A DNA stretch of 64,000 bases, from the NCBI GenBank assembly GCA_051747265.1, contig JBNJFY010000001.1, forward strand, positions 930,001 to 994,000. Reading direction: 5' to 3'. The notes beneath the pieces are model-generated. The model was not told where the DNA came from. It saw only the letters and a list, made by a program, of their open reading frames with translations, and made no database searches. Position numbers and translations under genes: made by a program. The DNA comes from JBNJFY01 sp051747265 (lineage in GTDB: Bacteria; Bacteroidota; Rhodothermia; Balneolales; Balneolaceae). Positions 46,154 to 53,752 of the stretch are shown in pieces (position 1 is the stretch's first letter; each line of letters begins with the position of its first letter).

Positions 46154-46546
46154 TTAGTTTAATAAATTGGAGACAAGTAGAAATCTGGGAATCCGATATT
46201 TCGAAATACTCCCGTCTAATCTCTGCATCTCGTAATATCCTTCCATTGACCCGCTAAAAGATTGCAACACCACATAACTATGGTAGTGATGGGTCTCCCC
46301 GGGTTCAATGCGTGGCTGTTCCCCAACCACCCCTTCGCCATGTACTTCGTAATTACGGCCGCCCTCTTCATGGATGGTCCAATGACGTCGCAGAAGAGTT
46401 ACCGGTTCATCAGTCACATTTGTTATGTGAACCTGATACACAAAGACATGACGCTGTTGTGCAGAATTGGAATCTTTTTCGGCATAATAAGGACGAACTT
46501 GAACCTTTATGCCATCAGTAGTACTGGTAAATAGTTTCCCTGACAT
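46154..46546 (-). CDS. apaG: ApaG domain protein
   Basis: 130 residues, the whole ApaG/DUF525 immunoglobulin-like fold. Typical blocks: VFVYQVHITNVTDEPVTLLRRHWTI, GEGVVGEQPRIEPGE and GSMEGYYEM. The molecular role is unclear in bacteria. The family has been linked to Co2+ resistance, and the domain is also found in eukaryotic proteins. Confidence 0.93.
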   Translation of the reverse strand: MSGKLFTSTTDGIKVQVRPYYAEKDSNSAQQRHVFVYQVHITNVTDEPVTLLRRHWTIHEEGGRNYEVHGEGVVGEQPRIEPGETHHYHSYVVLQSFSGSMEGYYEMQRLDGSISKYRIPRFLLVSNLLN

Positions 46547-46631
46547 GTGAAATGACCCTGACTTTAAAATAATTTGGTGACTGTTCCTAAATAATGAGTG
46601 CCAACAGAAATAAAAAATATTAAATATTCAC

Positions 46632-46663
46632 TTGACTTGTGTTGGTATCAAGCCGTATATTTG
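46632..46663 (+). promoter_or_regulatory. Bacteroidetes-type promoter for the tRNA-Asp unit
   Basis: TTG at 46632-46634 and TATATTTG at 46656-46663, separated by 21 bases, match the -33 TTG / -7 TAnnTTTG consensus of Bacteroidota primary sigma factors. It reads toward the tRNA-like copy and tRNA-Asp. Confidence 0.65.
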
Positions 46664-46768
46664 GAATCTCCAAAACGGGGGAATGTTCCCAACTTTTTTT
46701 GGATCCAGTGGTTAAACTGGTTGGTTGCTCGCAAGTTCCGCGATAACCTTTTTGAAATTTTATTGTTT

Positions 46769-46837
46769 GGTCCGGTAGTTCAGCTGGTTAGAACGTCCCG
46801 GGCCCGCCGGGAAGGTCGCGAGTTCGTGCGACCGACT
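46769..46837 (+). pseudogene. Degenerate tRNA-Asp-like copy
   Basis: The first 27 bases (acceptor 5' strand and complete D arm) are identical to the real tRNA-Asp 95 bases downstream, and the upstream TTTGAAATTTT is also shared. The anticodon arm is then replaced by TCCCGG-GCCCG-CCGGGA, with no U33. The T-arm region reads GGTCGC-loop-GCGACC, a perfect 6-bp hairpin, and the acceptor 3' strand does not match. It is not a working tRNA by normal rules but remains well folded on paper. Confidence 0.65.
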
Positions 46838-46863
46838 TTTGATTTGAAATTTTGACGATACTT

Positions 46864-46937
46864 GGTCCGGTAGTTCAGCTGGTTAGAACGCCTGCCTGTC
46901 ACGCAGGAGGTCGCGAGTTCGAATCTCGTCCGGATCG
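46864..46937 (+). tRNA. tRNA-Asp (GTC)
   Basis: 74 bases. The acceptor stem GGTCCGG pairs with CCGGATC (one G-T), the D stem is GTTC/GAAC, and the anticodon stem is CCTGC/GCAGG with loop CTGTCAC (anticodon GTC at 46898-46900). The T stem GCGAG/CTCGT encloses loop TTCGAAT. The discriminator is G, as required for Asp. CCA is not fully encoded. Confidence 0.95.
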
Positions 46938-46938
46938 C

Positions 46939-46973
46939 AAAAGCCTAGTAGTTAAAAACTGCTGGGCTTTTTT
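46939..46973 (+). terminator. Terminator after tRNA-Asp
   Basis: AAAAGCCTAGTAGTT pairs with AACTGCTGGGCTTTT (15 bp with two G-T pairs), followed by T residues. It ends the tRNA transcript. Confidence 0.85.
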
Positions 46974-47416
46974 ATTTCCCGCAATCAATAATGATTCTTT
47001 CGGAATATTATCTGGGGACCATTCAACCGCACTAAATTCCGAACAAGAATGAACTTTTTAGACCATAGAAAACCAGCCAGATAGTTATCGTTTATTTTCC
47101 AATTCAACTACCGTACTGATCGGCCCTATATACAGTTGAATTAAACAGTAGTTCCGGTTTTAGTAGAGTATCCGGCTGATTCTAATCGTACTTTAATAGT
47201 TTTACCTATCAGGTCTAAAACAGGATTATTCACCGATGTGTCTGATTGCTGTTAGGCATCAAATCGGATTTTACTTTTAGTGGATGGGATGGGCGAATTT
47301 CAGTCTGGCTTCTACATCAGCTCTGTATATATACTTTTCACCGGCCATGGGCCTTTTCCTGGAAATTATACACTTTCGATCTTATCGTACTTCTCTAGCC
47401 CTCAAACCTTTTTCAA
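46974..47416. other. 443-bp gap after tRNA-Asp, probable gene debris
   Basis: No complete gene seen. On the minus strand two very short frames read like decayed coding sequence: about 30 codons at 47141-47233 (including GKTIKVRLESAGYST) and about 23 codons near 47300-47370. Stops separate them. This is the left edge of the accessory island. Confidence 0.4.
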
Positions 47417-48001
47417 CTACTTTAATTTTTGAGCTATAAGTATCTTGTTCATGCTCTCGGCCGTATGATTTAGTTTACATCTGGTAAGGGAGTCCAATAC
47501 ATCTGTCGCTGATAACGGTGGGTTTTTCAGTCTTCCTACCGTCTCCCTAAAAGCTTGAATGGCTTTATCCTCATCTAAATCAATGAGGTTGACTAAAAAC
47601 TCGTCCGGATGCTTAGCCTCAATATCATAACGGGTTAATTACTTATCTGGAAAATCATCTACGTTAAAAGTCACTATTACATCAGCATTACTACGAATAG
47701 CAGCAGCTACGACATGACGGTCATTTTTATCCGGTAATTGAATGGAAGGGATTAATTTTTCGAAGCGACCAATTTGAGCGTCGGGAAAAGCTTTATTCAT
47801 CGCATAAGAGTGTTTATCGAGAATCTTTCTGGTTAGCTTAGGTCGCTTCTTTAAAACATTTCTCTACCATTCATCTTGTATCATTTTCGACCATAGTGGT
47901 CGATACAGCTCATGGTTAGCCATAGACAACATGATATTTCTCATCGTTGGCGAGTAAATAACATTCGCGTCTAGAACTACCGATAAATGCCCTGAATGCA
48001 T
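47417..48001 (-). pseudogene. PIN-domain toxin gene with two in-frame stops
   Basis: From ATG 47999-48001 the frame reads 195 codons in register but is cut by TAG at codon 46 (47864-47866) and TAA at codon 121 (47639-47641). The translation keeps PIN RNase features: the opening VVLDANVIYSP with the first catalytic Asp, and the later LPDKNDRHVVAAAIRSNADVIVTFNVDDF with the remaining acidic residues. It starts eight bases after the antitoxin gene, the usual toxin position. The stop-interrupted protein should be inactive. Confidence 0.8.
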
Positions 48002-48008
48002 ATCACAT

Positions 48009-48491
48009 TTATTCTATATCAAGCTCTTGACCCAGTTTTGCCAATTCATCAAGCGCTTCTTCCCTATCTTTTTCCATCTTCTCTCGATATCGCTCTAAAT
48101 CTTTCAGTTTTATGCGACGATGCGAACCTACCTTATGGAATTCTATCTTACCTTCTTCTAAAAGCTTAACCACATACGGTCGAGATACATTTAGCAATTC
48201 AGCAGCTTGCTGGGTAGTTAGCTCTGCTTCGGAAGGTATCAACGAAATGCCCTCTCCTTTGGCCATGTGATCCAGAATGGACTTCAGGAATCGAAAAGCG
48301 GAAACGGGAATTTTTATATGTCTCGGCTCTCCTTCCACTTCCAGATCTACCGATTCCATGGTGGTATTGAGACGCTCCAGGATATCATCAATAGAGTCTT
48401 TGCCTTCTTGAGCAATGCGTTGTTCCGATTGCGATGGGCTTTTTAGCGCTTCCATAAGAGGTCTATTTCGGGGTATAGATTGCGTTTCCAC
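48009..48491 (-). CDS. Helix-turn-helix antitoxin of a PIN toxin module
   Basis: 160 residues with a GTG start (an ATG 12 codons later is an alternative). The middle contains an excisionase/MerR-like helix-turn-helix: LTTQQAAELLNVSRPYVVKLLEEGKIEFHKVGSHRRIKLKDLERY (about residues 91-135). Antitoxins of this kind pair with PIN toxins. It is intact although its partner is broken, so it may persist as an orphan repressor. Confidence 0.8.
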   Translation of the reverse strand: METQSIPRNRPLMEALKSPSQSEQRIAQEGKDSIDDILERLNTTMESVDLEVEGEPRHIKIPVSAFRFLKSILDHMAKGEGISLIPSEAELTTQQAAELLNVSRPYVVKLLEEGKIEFHKVGSHRRIKLKDLERYREKMEKDREEALDELAKLGQELDIE

Positions 48492-49121
48492 TTATTGAAC
48501 AATAATTGGAAACCGTAATTACTATATACATAAACGAAATAAACGAAATAATGATTGCTTTGATGGCTCACCCCATTAATAAATTAAGCCTCATTAAAAG
48601 GGAGTAGATAAATAAATGAGTAAGGTAGCTATTGCAAAATAAAAGCTTATACAGTTCGGCATTCCGATGGGATCTGAAAAATCTAATACCTCCAACTTCC
48701 GACCGCGAAGCGGTCAAACATAAATAACTCCAACATGGGTACTCATAGCCAACCCTGAAGGGGTTGAACTCTGGTACATGCGGGACAGCAATCTACCATT
48801 ACCGTGAGTGCTATCACCTATTATGCTTGACCTTGCCTTTTCCAATAAATGCACCCAAAATAGACAGGACATGCCTAGACAAGCTTAGAGGTTTTGGACG
48901 TTCGAGATCGGAATAGTTACCTTGGGAATCCAGCCGAATTTGATAAGCTAAAGCTAAAAACCTGTTTCAAAGTACAACCTTGAAACAGAGTGTGAGTTGG
49001 GATCAATATGGGTGAAATGGGCAAAGTACTATATCTTGATCTAAGGAAAATACGAATTCCATTTGGATGCGAGATGAGTCCCAGAAATCACTGTAAAGAA
49101 TTGCCTTTCTTATTTGGATGG
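48492..49121. other. 630-bp intergenic region with short hairpins
   Basis: No gene supported. Next to the antitoxin start are tandem AACGAAATA units (48533-48552), possibly its operator. Further on are palindromes GACCGCGAAGCGGTC (about 48699-48713) and CAACCCTGAAGGGGTTG (about 48759-48775), of a type common between Bacteroidota genes. Confidence 0.5.
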
Positions 49122-49562
49122 TTACTTCGATTCAGTCTCAACAAAATTACGAGGATTGACGATCGGCAACAGGAATTTACCTGCAATTCGCGTATTCGCA
49201 ATTTTTTCAACTAATAATCCTCTTAACGAAGAATAAGATATCGAAGCTAAAGTGGTTAAAAAGTTCTTCTCCTGCTCCATGAACTGCTCTTTATCTACAT
49301 CACTTATTCCCTGAACCTCAAAAATATTTTCCGTTTTAATCGATAACAGGGAGTGATCTTTTTTTCCTCCATCACGGGGAATCCTAGATGTCAAGTCAAC
49401 TTCCAAGTCAAATGCTAAATAATCATCCTCCTTGTGGAACCGGAAGCCGCTCTCAAAGCCTATTTCAACCTCATTCAAGAGTTGTTCAACACTATAATCA
49501 ATGTCATGATATTCGTAACTGAGGACATTGATGTTGTAATATTTAAACTTGTAGTTAGACAT
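49122..49562 (-). CDS. SecB-like chaperone of a toxin-antitoxin-chaperone (TAC) module
   Basis: 146 residues. The pattern is that of SecB: an N-terminal set of beta strands (YNINVLSYEYHD; GFRFHKEDDYLAFDLEVDL; LLSIKTENIFEVQGI), then a helix and proline-bearing C-terminal part (FLTTLASISYSSLRGLLVEK, then FLLPIVNPRNF) matching SecB's ARE...PxLxLAPVNF region. Identity is low, so this is fold-level recognition. It starts on the last base of the antitoxin stop (TAATG). In known TAC systems such a chaperone protects the antitoxin. Confidence 0.55.
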   Translation of the reverse strand: MSNYKFKYYNINVLSYEYHDIDYSVEQLLNEVEIGFESGFRFHKEDDYLAFDLEVDLTSRIPRDGGKKDHSLLSIKTENIFEVQGISDVDKEQFMEQEKNFLTTLASISYSSLRGLLVEKIANTRIAGKFLLPIVNPRNFVETESK

Positions 49563-50041
49563 TATGCGACTTGCTCTCTATAACGTTCGATATCCTCACC
49601 TACTTGCCCGGTTTCGCTTGTAAATTCTTCATCTGCGTACTCAGATAGTGTAGCCCAATTATTATCGATGGGGTGAATCTTTGCAAAGTTGACCTTTAAA
49701 TCAGTGGATTTGTAGTCTTCATAAATACGCTCTATGTCATTCTCAACCAGCCTGGGTTCTTGCAAAGTTAATCCCAACACATCGGCATATTTAAATAATC
49801 GATTAACCGATATGTTTTCATTGGCGTCTAAAAACTGGGTAACTGAAGACTTTGTTACCCCAAGTTTATCAGCAAATTCTTTATACGTGATTTCATTTTC
49901 CTTCAGATAGTTGATAATCTGAGACATATAGGACTCCACAAACAACTGGGCTCTATAGTCCGGTTCTTTCAGCCAATCCAGTAAGGAGCGGTGAAGACTA
50001 TCACTCGTCTTTTTGAATAGCTGCTTTATAATTTTCTTCAT
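49562..50041 (-). CDS. XRE-type antitoxin (HigA-like) of the putative TAC module
   Basis: 159 residues. An Xre/Cro helix-turn-helix lies at about residues 44-95 (YKEFADKLGVTKSSVTQFL). About 60 residues follow, rich in acidic and aromatic residues, which could be the chaperone-addiction tail found in TAC antitoxins. The start overlaps the preceding toxin-position gene by 41 bases. A HigA-type role is inferred from domain and context. Confidence 0.7.
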   Translation of the reverse strand: MKKIIKQLFKKTSDSLHRSLLDWLKEPDYRAQLFVESYMSQIINYLKENEITYKEFADKLGVTKSSVTQFLDANENISVNRLFKYADVLGLTLQEPRLVENDIERIYEDYKSTDLKVNFAKIHPIDNNWATLSEYADEEFTSETGQVGEDIERYREQVA

Positions 50042-50429
50042 TGTCTTCTAGCCATTCTAAAATTTCATATTGTAATTCTTGAGCTCGCTCAAATGCTACG
50101 GATTCTTGTTGGGTACTTTGCTTAGAGAACACAAACAGCCCAATTATTATATCCTCTTCGAATTCGAAAAATGGAGCCCGTAAACCACTACTTCTATCTT
50201 TTATATAGTGAAGAGTAGGAGTTGAATTATCTTGACCTCTTATCGTCCCATAAGATTTCAGTGGGCGTACATTTCTCCATCCATTATCTACAATCTTGAG
50301 AGCTTTGGTTAAAAGTTGACGGGAACCATGGATATTATCATCTATCGCTTGCATAAAGCTATAGTACTGGGGTGGATTCCGCCACGCCATAAAGTACCTA
50401 GGATGATTTTCTGCTAATTTTTCAATCAA
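50001..50429 (-). CDS. Putative toxin of the TAC module
   Basis: 142 residues from a TTG; an ATG 13 codons later (50388-50390) is also possible. An in-frame stop lies six codons upstream. The C-terminal part (LRAPFFEFEEDIIIGLFVFSK then AFERAQELQYEIL) faintly resembles the HigB/Gp49 RelE-like toxins, but I would not assign it on sequence alone. Its place before an Xre antitoxin and a SecB-like gene is the main argument. Confidence 0.5.
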   Translation of the reverse strand: MIEKLAENHPRYFMAWRNPPQYYSFMQAIDDNIHGSRQLLTKALKIVDNGWRNVRPLKSYGTIRGQDNSTPTLHYIKDRSSGLRAPFFEFEEDIIIGLFVFSKQSTQQESVAFERAQELQYEILEWLEDNEENYKAAIQKDE

Positions 50430-50492
50430 CGGTTTAGTTATAGCTTAACTCTTGAAATGTATAATTATTTCGTGGAACAAACAATTTCCTTA

Positions 50493-51401
50493 TCAACTCC
50501 GCTCATACGCCTCTAGCAGCAACTTTTCTATCCGATCCAGATCTTCCATACTCCCTATGGTGAGCTCCAAATCACCGGTACCTTGGTGGCCGATTTCCCG
50601 AACATCCTTCATATAGCTTTTATCCAGTGCTACTTCATCCGGATTGTGATTTAGAAACAGGGTAAGCTTTTGTATCTGTGGATGGATTTGTACGCAGGTG
50701 AAATTGCGGAGACGTTTAAAAGCTATGTAGTACTTGAGTTTCTTCTCTTGAACATCGTCCCCCAGATTTAACAGATGCTCTCTCAGGGCGTAGTATAAAT
50801 CGGTTAACTCTTGGTTGGCGTCTTTGAGATAGTCTTCTACCGTTTTGTATTTATTGGGAGTGGAGCCGTTGGAAGAACTTTTTGCTCCATTGGTAGCCTG
50901 AGCCACGTTTACCAATTCCAGTAGCAATAGATCATCGCCGAACTTGCGATATCGGATGAGCTCAATATTGCGGTTCATCTGTTTCACCGCGTGTTCATCA
51001 AACTTGGTGAAGTCTCCGGCAATGCAGAGTAAGCGGGGATTATTCCAGTCGATGGTTTCGGAGACTTCTTTGTTGATTTTACGCATGACCAGAAGCTCAA
51101 ATTCGGCTTTGTGATCCATCAGCCAGTCGAGATAGAATAAGCCTTGATTGATCACATTTTGGTTCATGGCCCGCTTATATTCGATGATCACCGGACTTCC
51201 GTTCTCATCGATGCCCAAGGTGTCGATGCGCCCGCCATGGTTTTCCCCAGTACTGAATTCTGTGGCTAGAAATCGTACTCCCAGATAGGTATCCAGGTTG
51301 GCCTCCATTTGGGTTTGGAGAGATTTTTCAATTTTGGCGGCCTCTCCCTTCAGCTCTTGGACGTCGTTACCGTTGAGCTGGAATAGTTTTAGATCTGACA
51401 T
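50493..51401 (-). CDS. PD-(D/E)XK nuclease-like protein with DUF5655-type C-terminus
   Basis: 302 residues. GGRIDTLGID and PVIIEYK give Asp60, Glu74 and Lys76 in the order of a PD-(D/E)XK active site, with Gln86 in NQGLFYLDWL. The C-terminal third (about 190-300, ending in ELTIGSMEDLDRIEKLLLEAY) matches the DUF5655 region. Such proteins are found near restriction systems and elsewhere, and their role is not established. It is divergent from the restriction operon. Confidence 0.75.
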   Translation of the reverse strand: MSDLKLFQLNGNDVQELKGEAAKIEKSLQTQMEANLDTYLGVRFLATEFSTGENHGGRIDTLGIDENGSPVIIEYKRAMNQNVINQGLFYLDWLMDHKAEFELLVMRKINKEVSETIDWNNPRLLCIAGDFTKFDEHAVKQMNRNIELIRYRKFGDDLLLLELVNVAQATNGAKSSSNGSTPNKYKTVEDYLKDANQELTDLYYALREHLLNLGDDVQEKKLKYYIAFKRLRNFTCVQIHPQIQKLTLFLNHNPDEVALDKSYMKDVREIGHQGTGDLELTIGSMEDLDRIEKLLLEAYERS

Positions 51402-51588
51402 ACATATACGATGAAATTGTTATATCACTTAAGTCCGTTCTAATTTACTATCTGAACGGCTTTTGTCAATAAAGCTGGAAAATCGGGTCCATATTTCCGG
51501 GTTTTGTCTAAAATTATTTCTTCTTTTGATTCTTGTATCTTAAGTACCAAACCGAAAAGCCATTAAATTCGAGTCGTTTACTTAATAG

Positions 51589-52266
51589 ATGTCAACAAGC
51601 AAGCAGCCAAATCAGGTAAAGTCTAAGAAACGAGTTTCTGACCATGGGGAAGTATTTACTCATGAGCGAGAGGTCAATGCTATGTTAGACCTAGTAAAAC
51701 AAGAAACCGAGCGCATCGAATCTAGATTTTTAGAGCCTGCTTGTGGTAATGGTAATTTCTTAGCAGAGGTACTACAAAGGAAGCTAAATATTGTGACTTC
51801 CCGATATAAAAAGCACCAAAGAGATTTTGAGAGATATGCAATTTTAGCTGTCTCAAGCATCTATGGAATAGATCTTTTGCTTGATAACGTAGAGGAATGT
51901 CGAAGTAGACTATATGGCATTTTTGAAAAATATTATACAACATTGTTCAAGAGAGATTGCAGGGAAGACTTTCAAAGGAGTATAAAGTTTGTTTTAAGTC
52001 GAAACATCATCCACGGAGACGCATTGACACTAAAACAAGAGGGACTCGTTGACGATCCCATCATTTTTTCAGAATGGAGCTTGGTATATAGAGACCAAAT
52101 TAAGAGAAGGGATTATACAATGGAAACATTGCTCTCTAACCAACCCATTGAGGAACCCAACCTTTTTTCTGATCTAGGAGAAGAAGCTTTTATTCCGACC
52201 CCTTGCAAAAAATATCCATTGCAAAGTATCTACAATCTGGCTGAAGATGTTCAAAATAAACTATAA
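51589..52266 (+). CDS. N6-adenine methylase-like subunit of a restriction system
   Basis: 225 residues. It begins KKRVSDHGEVFTHEREVNAMLDLV and has a SAM-binding motif I, FLEPACGNGNF (47-57), then IIHGDAL. The catalytic (N/D)PPY motif is missing. Proteins of this kind usually precede an Eco57I-type methylase and a helicase-nuclease. It overlaps the next gene by 20 bases. It may supply the cofactor-binding half or a structural role. Codon use and base composition are more AT-rich than the core genes. Confidence 0.8.
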   Translation: MSTSKQPNQVKSKKRVSDHGEVFTHEREVNAMLDLVKQETERIESRFLEPACGNGNFLAEVLQRKLNIVTSRYKKHQRDFERYAILAVSSIYGIDLLLDNVEECRSRLYGIFEKYYTTLFKRDCREDFQRSIKFVLSRNIIHGDALTLKQEGLVDDPIIFSEWSLVYRDQIKRRDYTMETLLSNQPIEEPNLFSDLGEEAFIPTPCKKYPLQSIYNLAEDVQNKL

Positions 52267-53752
52267 CCCTGATGTATTAAGCTGTCTAGCAAACCTCAGT
52301 AACGATGAGGTATTTACACCACCTAATTTGGTAAATGATATGCTAGACCTTCTTCCTGATGAACTCTGGGAAGATGAGAATGCTACATTTCTAGATCCAG
52401 TAAGCAAGTCAGGAGTATTTTTAAGAGAGATCGCAAAGCGATTGAATGAAGGGCTTGAAGAGAAAATTCCGGATCAGCAAGAACGTATAAATCATATTTT
52501 TACCAACCAGTTATTTGGCATAGCTATTACAGAGCTTACTGCATTACTCGCACGCCGAAGTGTTTACTGCTCTAAAACCGCTAATGGGCGTTATTCTGTT
52601 TGCGATGATTTTGATGATGAGACCGGTAATATCTTATACGATCGAATTGAACACACTTGGAAAAATGGAAAGTGTAAGTGGTGTGGTGCAAGTAAGGATG
52701 AGTACGACCGAGATGAAGAACTTGAAACCCACGCTTACCAATTTATTCATACTGACGAACCTGAAGAATTATTTGATATGAGATTCGATGTCATTGTAGG
52801 CAATCCCCCTTATCAACTTGGTGATGGCGGTCATGGTAGAAGTGCTGGCCCCATATATGATAAATTTGTGGAACAAGCTAAAAAGCTGAACCCCCGATAC
52901 TTAACCATGATAATTCCTTCAAGATGGTTTGCTGGAGGTAAGGGTTTATCGAGGTTTAGAGCAAATATGTTAAATGATGATCGAATCAAAAAGCTAATAG
53001 ATTACCCAGATGCTTCAGAAGTTTTTCCCGGTGTAGATATTGCTGGAGGCGTATGCTATTTCTTGTGGGAAAGAGACTATTCAGGTGATTGCAATGTGAT
53101 CAATATATACAAGGATGAAATTCAACAGTCTACGAGGCCATTAAATGAATTCGACATCTTTATAAGGTATAGTTCTGCTGTACCTATTGTTAGAAAGGTA
53201 TTAAGCAACTGTGATCAGACAATGGATAACCAGGTTACTAGTAGAAAACCTTTTGGCCTTTCTACTACTGTAAGGCCTAAGAAGCAGGGAGATTTAACTT
53301 TAGTACATGGAAAAGGAGAAGGTCCTTACCCAAGTGAAGAGATTGATAAAGGGAACGAACTAATTAATAAGTGGAAAGTAATATCATCTTATGTCTCTTA
53401 TGATCATGGTGGCCAACCCGACAAAGATGGAAAGCGAAAAGTCTTCTCAAAACTTGAAATCCTAGAGCCTAGAACTATATGTACAGAGACTTATTTGGTC
53501 TTAGGAGCTTATGATTCAAAAAGAGAAGCTTTGAATCTAAGACATTATTTAAGCACAAAATTTGTTCGTTTTTTAATCGCTCAGGCTTCTTATACCCAGC
53601 ATATAACTCGAAGTAGGTATAGATTTGTACCAGTTGAAAATGTAAATCAAAAGTGGACTGATGATAAGTTAACCGAAAAGTATGGCTTAACTACTGAGGA
53701 AGTTGATTTTATAGATTCTAAGATTCGTCCAATGGAGTTAAATGATGAGTAA
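52247..53752 (+). CDS. Eco57I-type adenine-specific DNA methylase
   Basis: 501 residues. It has a second motif-I-like segment (FLDPVSKSGVF, residues 48-58), then a Cys-x-x-Cys cluster with later His (KCKWCGASK, residues 142-150), then catalytic NPPY at 186-189 and a C-terminal target-recognition region (about 270-490). It should methylate adenine to protect host DNA. It overlaps both neighbours, as expected for a three-gene operon. Confidence 0.88.
   Translation: MFKINYNPDVLSCLANLSNDEVFTPPNLVNDMLDLLPDELWEDENATFLDPVSKSGVFLREIAKRLNEGLEEKIPDQQERINHIFTNQLFGIAITELTALLARRSVYCSKTANGRYSVCDDFDDETGNILYDRIEHTWKNGKCKWCGASKDEYDRDEELETHAYQFIHTDEPEELFDMRFDVIVGNPPYQLGDGGHGRSAGPIYDKFVEQAKKLNPRYLTMIIPSRWFAGGKGLSRFRANMLNDDRIKKLIDYPDASEVFPGVDIAGGVCYFLWERDYSGDCNVINIYKDEIQQSTRPLNEFDIFIRYSSAVPIVRKVLSNCDQTMDNQVTSRKPFGLSTTVRPKKQGDLTLVHGKGEGPYPSEEIDKGNELINKWKVISSYVSYDHGGQPDKDGKRKVFSKLEILEPRTICTETYLVLGAYDSKREALNLRHYLSTKFVRFLIAQASYTQHITRSRYRFVPVENVNQKWTDDKLTEKYGLTTEEVDFIDSKIRPMELNDE

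Noticed and set aside
46769..46937. Two working tandem tRNA-Asp genes
   Set aside because: Only the second closes its acceptor stem and has U33 with a GTC anticodon; the first is degenerate.
49008..49214. Small plus-strand frame overlapping the end of the SecB-like gene
   Set aside because: No recognisable features and half of it is antisense to the better-supported gene.
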